Made by a program: the position numbers and the translations under genes. This document shows, piece after piece, positions 1 to 4,979 of a stretch of DNA of 6,174 nucleotides (position 1 is the first letter of the stretch; each line of letters opens with the position of its first letter). The stretch is from an uncultured Synergistales bacterium (GTDB lineage: Bacteria; Synergistota; Synergistia; Synergistales; Aminobacteriaceae). Where the stretch lies: the NCBI GenBank assembly GCA_905234205.1, contig CAJOGG010000162.1, forward strand, positions 5,630-11,803. The letters are read 5' to 3'. The notes beneath the pieces were generated by a model, which worked only from the letters and a program-made list of their open reading frames with translations, had not been told where the DNA came from and made no database searches.

Positions 1-261
1 AAACGTTATCGCGCAATCGGTAAAGCAATGGGCGTTGATGGTATCGACTATATGAATGATGAGGAAGCCTGCCAAGCAACGATTAATGCAGTCAAGAAAC
101 TCTCACAAGACGTTGGAATCCCGGCGGACCTGAAAGGCATTCTCAAGGAAGAGGACGTACAGTTCTTATCGGAAAGTGCATTTGCCGACGCTTGCTGCCC
201 TGGTAATCCACGAGATACGAACGTTGAGGAGATCAAAGCGTTATATCACAGCATGATGTAA
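1..261 (+). CDS. Iron-containing alcohol dehydrogenase, C-terminal part (FucO/lactaldehyde reductase-like)
   Basis: This is the last 86 residues of a gene whose start lies left of the window; frame 1 is open from base 1 to a TAA at 259-261. The internal ATG at 28 is not the true start, because coding-like sequence (KRYRAIGKA) precedes it in frame. The tail has the typical end of group III Fe-dependent alcohol dehydrogenases: a helix ending DVGIPADL, then an acidic KEEDV stretch, an alanine-rich helix, and ACCPGNPRDTNVEEIKALYH at the C terminus. The CxxGNPR..T.E.I..LYH pattern resembles E. coli FucO (lactaldehyde/1,2-propanediol oxidoreductase) more than propanediol dehydrogenase DhaT, by memory. 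These cytoplasmic enzymes interconvert alcohols and aldehydes with NAD(P)H. The metal-binding His/Asp residues are outside the window, so substrate cannot be assigned. A hairpin eight bases after the stop suggests it ends its transcript. Confidence 0.85.
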   Translation, partial: KRYRAIGKAMGVDGIDYMNDEEACQATINAVKKLSQDVGIPADLKGILKEEDVQFLSESAFADACCPGNPRDTNVEEIKALYHSMM

Positions 262-268
262 GAAAATA

Positions 269-291
269 CGGGGAGTCCACCAGCCTCCCCG
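269..291 (+). terminator. Likely terminator after the alcohol dehydrogenase gene
   Basis: Perfect 7-bp stem CGGGGAG (269-275) and CTCCCCG (285-291) with a 9-nt loop, starting 8 bases after the dehydrogenase stop codon. The downstream tail on the + strand (ATCGTTTAG) is a poor U-tract. On the minus strand the stem is followed by TATTTTC, so the hairpin may work in both directions, or act as a back-up stop for leftward transcripts. Strength is uncertain. Confidence 0.6.
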
Positions 292-295
292 ATCG

Positions 296-471
296 TTTAG
301 ACGAAATTGCAGCTATAACGAACGCTAATATTTTGAGAAACAGAATGATCTAGCTTTGAAACTTGCGAAAAATTTATTGCAGGCTTCAGAAATAGACGAG
401 TTGTCATCAAATGCGGCATATCATTAGAGAATCACACAGAAAAAATCATGAAGTTACGTAAAACTATGTAA
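296..471 (+). pseudogene. Possible decayed 3' remnant of an Rpn/PD-(D/E)XK transposase-like gene
   Basis: The 250-base gap between the dehydrogenase and dapF has no intact gene, but three overlapping + strand frames carry short coding-like stretches. One starts near 296 and reads RLDEIAAITNANI. One (329-427) reads EKQNDLALKLAKNLLQASEI. A third (406-471) reads KCGISLENHTEKIMKLRKTM and ends in TAA at 469-471, three bases before the terminator at 474-505. Joined by small frameshifts they resemble the helical tail of Rpn/PD-(D/E)XK nuclease-family transposases, which typically run 'A..LL....I..IS..TGLS.EEI.KLR'. No catalytic domain and no start are visible. The resemblance is from memory over a short, low-complexity region, so chance is a real alternative. 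Confidence 0.3.
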
Positions 472-473
472 AA

Positions 474-505
474 ACAGAAGCCCTCATTTTCGCGAGAGCT
501 TTTGT
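474..505 (-). terminator. Rho-independent terminator of the GH57-dapF operon, possibly bidirectional
   Basis: The arms 474-485 (ACAGAAGCCCTC) and 494-505 (GAGAGCTTTTGT) pair over 12 positions except two, one of which is a G-U wobble in the RNA of either strand. The loop is 8 nt. Read leftward, the stem is AAGCTCTC/GAGGGCTT and runs straight into TCTGTTTTT, a standard U-tract, starting 6 bases after the dapF stop codon. Read rightward, the stem ends in TTTTGTCTATTTTTA, so it could also stop transcripts from the left. Confidence 0.8.
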
Positions 506-511
506 CTATTT

Positions 512-1345
512 TTATGCTATGTCCCCTTCGAAGACTTCTATAGCAGGCCCGGTCATGAAGCAGCGATTTTCATCGTCAACTTTGATTCGCAGGTCTCCGC
601 CGCGTAAATGAACAAGCACGTTATGATCAAGTTTACCTGAAATTACACCCGCAAATACTGACGCAGTTGCTCCAGTTCCGCAAGCCCAAGTTTCTCCGCT
701 CCCTCGTTCGTAGACTCTCATGTTTATCTCTTCACGCGAAATTATCTCAATGAACTCACTATTAACTCGCCTTGGAAATCGTGAATGAGTCTCAAAATAT
801 TTTCCCTCGTCAGCAAATTTTGAGTCCGGCCAAGAATTTATCCCTGCAATTTCTGGGTTATCCTCCACGAAATAAACTGCGTGGTCATTCCCAACATCAA
901 CGCCGATAAATTTCAAGTCATGCCCGTTCACGTTGATAGCCTCATTAATTTCTCCATCAAGTTTAGCTATTCCCATATCGACCGTGGCATTTATAACCTT
1001 ACCTTCACGAATATCAAGCGCAATTTCTTTCACGCCTGAAGGTGTATCAATTCGAGTCCGCGTTCTGTCTTTAGGGATTAATCCATGGTCATAAACGTAC
1101 TTGGCCACGCAGCGAATCCCGTTTCCGCACATTGAGCCCTTGCAGCCGTCAGCGTTGTAGAGTTGCATAAAAGCGTCAGTGCCTTCATGTTCAGGAGGAA
1201 GGATCAGGATCAGCCCGTCAGAGCCAATCCCAAAATGTCTATCAGAAATTTTACGCGCTAAATTTTCAGGGTCATTAACTTTTTCCGTGAAGCAGTTGAC
1301 ATACACATAATCATTCCCGCAGCCGTGCATCTTTGTGAACTTCAC
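512..1345 (-). CDS. dapF: Diaminopimelate epimerase
   Basis: Cytoplasmic enzyme that converts LL-diaminopimelate to the meso form, the last step before lysine and the cross-linking residue of the peptidoglycan peptide. The 277 residues match the usual family length. Both catalytic cysteines of this PLP-independent epimerase are present: Cys73 in SMCGNGIRC and Cys222 in ETWACGTGA. Other family signatures are MHGCGNDYV (residues 7-14), HFGIGSDGLI (37-46), NADG (64-67), VGNDHAV (151-157) and YERGSGE (212-218). The commoner form of the fifth motif is GNPHAV, so Pro is replaced by Asp here. The start is GTG at 1345-1343, chosen because MKFTKMHG is the conserved N terminus and a strong GGGAGG lies 8 bases upstream. 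That ribosome site is inside the last codons of the GH57 gene, and the two genes are separated by one base, so dapF is co-transcribed and probably translationally coupled. The stop is TAA, followed by a terminator. No reason to think it is inactive. Confidence 0.97.
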   Translation of the reverse strand: MKFTKMHGCGNDYVYVNCFTEKVNDPENLARKISDRHFGIGSDGLILILPPEHEGTDAFMQLYNADGCKGSMCGNGIRCVAKYVYDHGLIPKDRTRTRIDTPSGVKEIALDIREGKVINATVDMGIAKLDGEINEAINVNGHDLKFIGVDVGNDHAVYFVEDNPEIAGINSWPDSKFADEGKYFETHSRFPRRVNSEFIEIISREEINMRVYERGSGETWACGTGATASVFAGVISGKLDHNVLVHLRGGDLRIKVDDENRCFMTGPAIEVFEGDIA

Positions 1346-1346
1346 G

Positions 1347-2951
1347 CTACAGTCCTCCCTTGCTTAAAATCTCGTCAGAAAACTTCAAAGCCTTCCCAAG
1401 TTTACGCATTGCCTGTGAGAGTTCGCCATTGTCTTGCTTGAGAATTGATTTATTCTGTTTGAGTAACTCGTAGTATAAATTTTGCAGGTCGTACAAGCTT
1501 AAATGCCACTCGAATTTTTCGCTGAACAGTGTGAGTAAGTCGTTCAAGTCCTTGATAATTTGTAAGCTCAAGCCACCTACACACATTCCCGCCATCATTT
1601 CGTTCATGCAGTCGGAGAAAGCAAAGCGTATACGTTCCTCATCAGGTTTAACTTGCCAGAAATTGACGTACTCAAAATCTCGTCTCAAGCCGTTAATATC
1701 CGGGTAATCGCTCTCAAGTTTCTTAATTATTTCGGAGGTCAAAGTAAATTCCGCCGTGGTCGTGATTATTGCGGGAGGCTTTGAGCCTAACAAGGTTAAG
1801 TATTCCATAAGCTGATCATGATTCTTAACGATGGCTTTAATTTGTTCTTCGAGCGCGTGAACATCTTGCTGTAATAGTTCTGTGATAAGCCTGTGACGTG
1901 AATTATATGGGATATTATTCAGTGTGAACTGGTCATAGCCAAATTTAGCGAATAATGCCTCTTCGTTGTCCTCACTCTGGAATAACGCCTGCAACTCTTC
2001 CACTTCATATTCTGTAGGAAGATCGAGCCCGTTACATTTACAAATTCCACAAGCTATTAATGAACTCCCTTTCTTGTTAGCAGGATCTACAGCAAATAAA
2101 TAATCTCCGGTTACTCCTGTTATGTTCGAGTGCACGTGAACTTTTCCGGCTGAGAAAGTTATTTTATCGTTCTCCTTAATCGCGAGAGCACCGCCCGACA
2201 TATCCCAGCAGCCTTCAGAAAATTCCTGCTTGAAGTCCTCTAATAGTGAAGTTATGCCGTAATATGCAGCCATTTGCTTTAAGTCAGCGCGTCCTTGTTT
2301 TGCACGTAACTCGTAAATTTTTGCGCCGTCCTGCAATTCTGGAACGTTACTCGGAGCTTGTGCAAGTATCCTCAAATATTCCGGCTCTAAATCTACGTTG
2401 AATAAACTTTTCGCGAGTTCAATAGCTCTGGCAGCATAACGCATAATTTGTACAGGCTCAATCCTTGAAATCTCGTCAAAGAACCACCCGCAAGACGTGA
2501 ACATCAACAGTGAATTTCTCTGCATTTCCAGCAAAGCCAACGCCCGGACTTTATCGTTATCGCTTAAATTTTTCCCCACGTTCTCGGCCAAGAATGCATT
2601 TACATTTTCGTCGCTTCGGTCAAGAATCACGTCTATATATCTATCTCGTATTGTCCAAGGGTTTGTGTTTGCGAACAAGTTGCTTGACTCGTAAAGTTTT
2701 GCAAGTTCATCACGTAGATAATTCATAGCATCTCTTAATGGTTTACGCCATTTGTGATGACAGTTAGGAGTCCCGGTACCGCACGAACAATCACTTCTCC
2801 AACGTTCAACGCCGTGTGCACAGCTCCATGAAGAATTCTCAATGATCTTGACTTCGCTTTCAGGAGGGTAGAATGATAAGAACTCGCCGTATACTGTTAG
2901 TTGTGCCTCGTTGGAATTGTCTAAGCAGTCTAAGCAATAAGCCAAAGCCAT
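1347..2951 (-). CDS. GH57/DUF3536 glycoside hydrolase-like protein, C-terminal fragment after a frameshift
   Basis: This open frame of 534 codons is the downstream two-thirds of one broken gene. Its ATG at 2951 is an internal Met and has no ribosome site. The same frame stays open upstream to a TGA at 3048-3050, and that upstream stretch reads GQPVLSNVATDGESYGHHH then KHGDMALAYCLDC, so the coding sequence does not begin at 2951. The TDGESYGHHH motif holds the catalytic Asp (codon 2990-2988) of GH57 enzymes. Downstream, SWSCAHGVERWRSDCSCGTG (residues 41-60) is characteristic of the GH57-DUF3536 family, and the remainder is a helical region matching the DUF3536 part. GH57 enzymes act on alpha-glucans; this subfamily's substrate is poorly known. 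The TAG stop is at 1349-1347, with dapF starting one base later. Together with the upstream piece and one restored base, the gene would encode about 807 residues, near the family's usual length. Confidence 0.85.
   Translation of the reverse strand: MALAYCLDCLDNSNEAQLTVYGEFLSFYPPESEVKIIENSSWSCAHGVERWRSDCSCGTGTPNCHHKWRKPLRDAMNYLRDELAKLYESSNLFANTNPWTIRDRYIDVILDRSDENVNAFLAENVGKNLSDNDKVRALALLEMQRNSLLMFTSCGWFFDEISRIEPVQIMRYAARAIELAKSLFNVDLEPEYLRILAQAPSNVPELQDGAKIYELRAKQGRADLKQMAAYYGITSLLEDFKQEFSEGCWDMSGGALAIKENDKITFSAGKVHVHSNITGVTGDYLFAVDPANKKGSSLIACGICKCNGLDLPTEYEVEELQALFQSEDNEEALFAKFGYDQFTLNNIPYNSRHRLITELLQQDVHALEEQIKAIVKNHDQLMEYLTLLGSKPPAIITTTAEFTLTSEIIKKLESDYPDINGLRRDFEYVNFWQVKPDEERIRFAFSDCMNEMMAGMCVGGLSLQIIKDLNDLLTLFSEKFEWHLSLYDLQNLYYELLKQNKSILKQDNGELSQAMRKLGKALKFSDEILSKGGL
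1354..1359 (-). promoter_or_regulatory. dapF ribosome binding site inside the end of the GH57 gene
   Basis: GGGAGG on the minus strand, 8 nt before the GTG start of dapF and overlapping the final Gly-Gly codons of the upstream gene. It supports the GTG start over an internal ATG (Met6), and means ribosomes ending GH57 translation pass over the dapF initiation site. Confidence 0.7.
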
Positions 2952-3769
2952 ATCGCCGTGTTTATGATGATGTCCGTAAGATTCGCCGTCCGTAGCAACG
3001 TTAGATAAGACTGGTTGACCATGATGCCACGTGCAAAAGCTCCGCCATCATTCAAGAGTCCTCCGAACGCAATTTTCTGACTCAACACTCCATCATAGAA
3101 GAATATCGCTATGCTACGACCCGAAGGCAAATTGCATTTGTAAGCGCAACGAGTATCAACTTTAGCTCCTGATACATCTTGCCAACCTTGAGAACGCCAG
3201 CCTATAGGACGAACTGAACCAGCTTGCCACGGTGATAACACTGTGAATAAGATTCCATTTTCCGCCAATACTTCCAGCGTTTCTGTATCGACTGCACATT
3301 CAGCCAGCCACATTCCTTCAGGCATTCGCTTAAAACGTTTCTTGAAGTCAGCTATTCCCCATTTAACTTGAGTCTCTTTGTCGCGCCTGTTAGCTAACGG
3401 CATAATGATGTGATTGTAGACTTGAGCAATAGCCGGACCATGACCAGAGAATCTTTTGCTGCCTTGTTTATCAGCTTCGAGTATCGCCTCGTAACAAAGC
3501 GGGTCATTGTCTTCAAGCCATGTTAAGAGAGTTGGACCGATATTGAAGCTCATGCGTGAGTAGTTGTTGCAGATTTTTATTATCTCGCCTTGGGTGTTAA
3601 GGATTCGTGACGCGGCGTTTCTGCTGTAACATTCTGCACTGATTCTGGCGTTCCAGTCATGCCATGGGGCAGCACTCTCCTGAATCTCTACAGTTTCGAG
3701 CCAAGGATTTTCGCGTGGTGGTTGATAAAAATGTCCGTGAATACATATGTAGCGCGGCAAAATTTTCAA
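2930..3769 (-). CDS. GH57 glycoside hydrolase-like protein, N-terminal fragment before a frameshift
   Basis: The first third of the broken GH57/DUF3536 gene. Residues 7-24 (RYICIHGHFYQPPRENPW) are the GH57 N-terminal motif with the HxH and QP residues. GHGP (109-112) and EGMWLAECAVD (151-161) follow, and Glu157 in WLAE is the expected catalytic nucleophile. Family-like sequence continues through FFYDGVLSQKIAFGGLL to about residue 246 (near position 3032). The rest, from roughly residue 248 to the TAA at 2932-2930, is out-of-frame translation. No ATG is available. TTG at 3769 would sit only 1 base from the AAAGGAG site, while TTG at 3760 (protein starting MPRYICIHG) has about 10 bases and is my preferred start. 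Transcribed from the TATAAT promoter at 3814-3842, divergent from the deacetylase. On its own it has the nucleophile but lacks the catalytic Asp, so this fragment should be inactive unless the frame is restored. Confidence 0.85.
   Translation of the reverse strand: MKILPRYICIHGHFYQPPRENPWLETVEIQESAAPWHDWNARISAECYSRNAASRILNTQGEIIKICNNYSRMSFNIGPTLLTWLEDNDPLCYEAILEADKQGSKRFSGHGPAIAQVYNHIIMPLANRRDKETQVKWGIADFKKRFKRMPEGMWLAECAVDTETLEVLAENGILFTVLSPWQAGSVRPIGWRSQGWQDVSGAKVDTRCAYKCNLPSGRSIAIFFYDGVLSQKIAFGGLLNDGGAFARGIMVNQSYLTLLRTANLTDIIINTAIWLWLIA
3010..3047 (-). other. Frameshift site in the GH57 gene
   Basis: The upstream frame is family-like up to about 3032 (GLLNDGGAFAR). The -1 frame is family-like from about 3020 onward (GQPVLSNVATDGESYG) and is closed before 3048 by TGA at 3048-3050. 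The switch therefore lies in this interval and equals a loss of one base, or of 3n+1 bases. From memory, relatives carry a few more residues between the AFA and ATDG positions, so a short deletion of that type is also possible. No classic X XXY YYZ slippery heptamer sits in the right phase; the only run is TTTT at 3035-3038. Real mutation or sequence error are both open. Confidence 0.8.
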
Positions 3770-3770
3770 T

Positions 3771-3777
3771 CTCCTTT
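3771..3777 (-). promoter_or_regulatory. GH57 ribosome binding site that decides between two TTG starts
   Basis: AAAGGAG on the minus strand. It leaves 1 nt to the TTG at 3769 but 10 nt to the TTG at 3760, which favours the latter. The GH57 fold motif (RYICIHGHF) starts two codons after the second TTG, so no domain sequence is lost. Confidence 0.6.
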
Positions 3778-3779
3778 CG

Positions 3780-3813
3780 TAACTAATTAATGTAAATGAT
3801 TTTCTGTTAGTTA
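3780..3813. repeat. 7-bp inverted repeat in the divergent promoter region (candidate operator)
   Basis: TAACTAA (3780-3786) and TTAGTTA (3807-3813) are perfect inverted arms with a 20-bp gap. The right arm covers the -35 of the rightward promoter and the start point of the leftward one. The sequence is AT-rich, so chance occurrence is quite possible. No regulator gene is in the window. Confidence 0.3.
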
Positions 3814-3836
3814 ATTATACTCATTTTTGCTATAAT
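3808..3836 (+). promoter_or_regulatory. Extended -10 promoter for the deacetylase-restriction gene pair
   Basis: TGCTATAAT at 3828-3836 is a perfect extended -10 (TGnTATAAT). The -35 region is weak (TAGTTA at 3808-3813 with 17-bp spacing), as expected when an extended -10 carries recognition. Predicted start near 3843, about 30 bases before the ATG at 3873. It interlocks with the leftward promoter: each -10 abuts the other's -35. Confidence 0.65.
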
Positions 3837-3842
3837 CAACAA
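3814..3842 (-). promoter_or_regulatory. Promoter for the GH57-dapF operon
   Basis: Minus-strand -10 TATAAT (3819-3814, perfect consensus), a 17-bp spacer, and -35 TTGTTG (3842-3837; three of six match TTGACA). Predicted start near 3807, giving a leader of roughly 40 bases before the ribosome site and TTG start. No other leftward promoter was noticed between GH57 and dapF, so it likely serves both genes. Confidence 0.65.
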
Positions 3843-3872
3843 AACTTTTAATTCGGGAGTGTTCGTAATATC

Positions 3873-4553
3873 ATGCTTCGTAGATTAACGCTTTTATCGC
3901 TGGCAGTGTTTGTATTTATAGAGTGGGGGCCATTAACTTGGGAACGAGCCAAGTACGGAATCGCTGCGGGAGATCCTTTTGTTCGTGAGGTTGCTTTGAC
4001 GTTTGACGATGGGCCAAGAGAACATGGAATGCAGGAATTAATTGCGGCTATGGCTCCTTATAATGTTAAGGCTACGTTTTTTCTTGTCGGGAAATTTGCT
4101 GACCGTTACGGAAAAATTACGCTTATGCTTCACAGAGCAGGGCACGAATTAGCTAATCACACTTACACTCACCCCGCGTTATACAAATTATGGGTAGAGA
4201 AGATTATCAGGGAAGCTGAACGCTGTGACGAAGTTATGGAGAGCCTTGCAATACGTAAGACAATGTTCCTAAGACCACCAGGAGGCGGCTTCAACATGAA
4301 CATCTTCAACGCAATGCGACGAATGAACAAAAAGCTAGGGCTATGGAGTCTCAACACCGCGGACTACACCGGAAGATCTGCCGACGAAATTGAACGTTTA
4401 GTCGTGAGCAGCGTAAGGCCTGGGGACGTTATATTAATGCACTCTGGAATGCCAAACACAGTTGAAGCGTTGCCAAGAATCATTGAGAAGCTGGAAGCAA
4501 GAGGATTCACTTTCGTTAGACTTGAGGAATTGTATTCGCGCGGACGAATCTAA
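3873..4553 (+). CDS. Polysaccharide deacetylase (NodB domain), membrane-anchored
   Basis: A 226-residue carbohydrate esterase family 4 protein that removes acetyl groups from N- or O-acetylated polysaccharide such as peptidoglycan, chitin oligomers or xylan. All five NodB motifs are visible: TFDDGP (43-48, catalytic base and metal Asp45/Asp46), NHTYTHP (95-101, metal His96 and His100), RPPGG (134-138), DYTG (164-167) and ILMHSG (187-192, His190). Residues 5-17 are hydrophobic after two Arg residues. This reads as a short signal anchor, placing the enzyme outside the membrane. The ATG at 3873 is chosen because it keeps this segment; GGGAG at 3855-3859 is the likely ribosome site, with somewhat long spacing (about 13 nt). 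It is the first gene of the rightward transcript, and the restriction gene begins 3 bases after its TAA. The true substrate cannot be told from sequence. The metal triad Asp-His-His is intact, so the enzyme is probably active. Confidence 0.92.
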   Translation: MLRRLTLLSLAVFVFIEWGPLTWERAKYGIAAGDPFVREVALTFDDGPREHGMQELIAAMAPYNVKATFFLVGKFADRYGKITLMLHRAGHELANHTYTHPALYKLWVEKIIREAERCDEVMESLAIRKTMFLRPPGGGFNMNIFNAMRRMNKKLGLWSLNTADYTGRSADEIERLVVSSVRPGDVILMHSGMPNTVEALPRIIEKLEARGFTFVRLEELYSRGRI

Positions 4554-4556
4554 GTC

Positions 4557-4979
4557 ATGATTACCGAATCAAATTTCAGGGACGTATTAGCGCGTTTAGG
4601 TTTTACGTCGGACACTTACGAGATAGCTTACGAAAATGAAACGTTATCAATGCGTGTTGATTTTACTGCGAGAAAATTATTTTACCCTCAAGCTATACAA
4701 GGCCGTGAACGTAACGACAACTTTAGCGTCCCGGAAAATTTCGTAGTATTTGAATGCGTTGCTCGCTTGCTCGAAAAAGGTTACAGCCCTGAAGATATTG
4801 AACTCGAAAGACAATGGCTGCTTGGTCATGAATCAAAAGGTGGACGCGCTGATATTTGCGTGAGTGACTCTAATGGCAATACGCTTTTTATAATTGAGTG
4901 CAAGACTTGGGGACGCGAATTTGATAAAGCATTGAGTGATACGAAGGACGATGGCGCACAATTATTCTCCTACTGGTAG
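4557..4979 (+). CDS. Restriction-modification protein, N-terminal nuclease domain ended by an amber codon
   Basis: The 140 residues before TAG (4977-4979) match the HsdR N-terminal-like domain family (Pfam HSDR_N_2 type). A helical start (NFRDVLARLGF) is followed by PENFVVFECVARLLEKGY (59-76), then a PD-(D/E)XK core: Asp99 in GGRADICV, and Glu114 and Lys116 in IIECKTWG. The domain therefore looks catalytically complete. The same frame continues without another stop to the window edge, and family members carry on past SYW with a Gln-rich segment. The TAG thus probably replaces a CAG Gln codon or similar. If translation stops here, only a free nuclease domain without target recognition or methylase would be made. 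The ATG at 4557 lies 3 bases after the deacetylase stop and has no good ribosome site (only GGA at 4542-4544). Translation probably depends on ribosomes from the upstream gene. Confidence 0.8.
   Translation: MITESNFRDVLARLGFTSDTYEIAYENETLSMRVDFTARKLFYPQAIQGRERNDNFSVPENFVVFECVARLLEKGYSPEDIELERQWLLGHESKGGRADICVSDSNGNTLFIIECKTWGREFDKALSDTKDDGAQLFSYW
4977..4979 (+). other. In-frame amber codon interrupting the restriction-modification gene
   Basis: TAG is codon 141 of a frame that is otherwise open for 538 codons from 4557 to 6173. The flanks read DGAQLFSYW and QEQSCKWLVLYSSDV. A single C-to-T change from CAG (Gln) explains it. The next in-frame ATG is far downstream (near 5481). A GTG at 5004-5006 has no ribosome site before it, so reinitiation is not evident. 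Confidence 0.85.

Noticed and set aside
48..236. 62-codon open frame on the minus strand inside the alcohol dehydrogenase tail
   Set aside because: It is antisense to a strongly conserved protein end, has no recognisable domain and no ribosome site worth noting.
2497..2728. Two overlapping + strand open frames inside the GH57 gene
   Set aside because: They lie antisense to a long, family-like frame and their translations are low-information; shadows of the real gene.
3010..3047. Programmed -1 frameshift in the GH57 gene
   Set aside because: The shift direction fits, but no X XXY YYZ heptamer is in phase, no clear downstream stem or pseudoknot was seen, and the GH57 family is not known to use frameshifting.
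3770..3872. Riboswitch or attenuator in the leaders of the divergent operons
   Set aside because: The leaders are only about 30-50 bases, AT-rich, with no stable hairpin beyond the short inverted repeat; too small for a lysine or sugar riboswitch.
4169..4357. Minus-strand open frame inside the deacetylase gene
   Set aside because: Antisense to the NodB motifs; its Pro-rich, hydrophobic look comes from the reverse complement of RPPGGG and neighbouring codons.
4977..4979. Genome-wide reassignment of TAG to glutamine
   Set aside because: The GH57 frame appears to use TAG as its real stop at 1347-1349, with dapF starting one base later, so TAG is still a stop in this genome; local readthrough remains possible.
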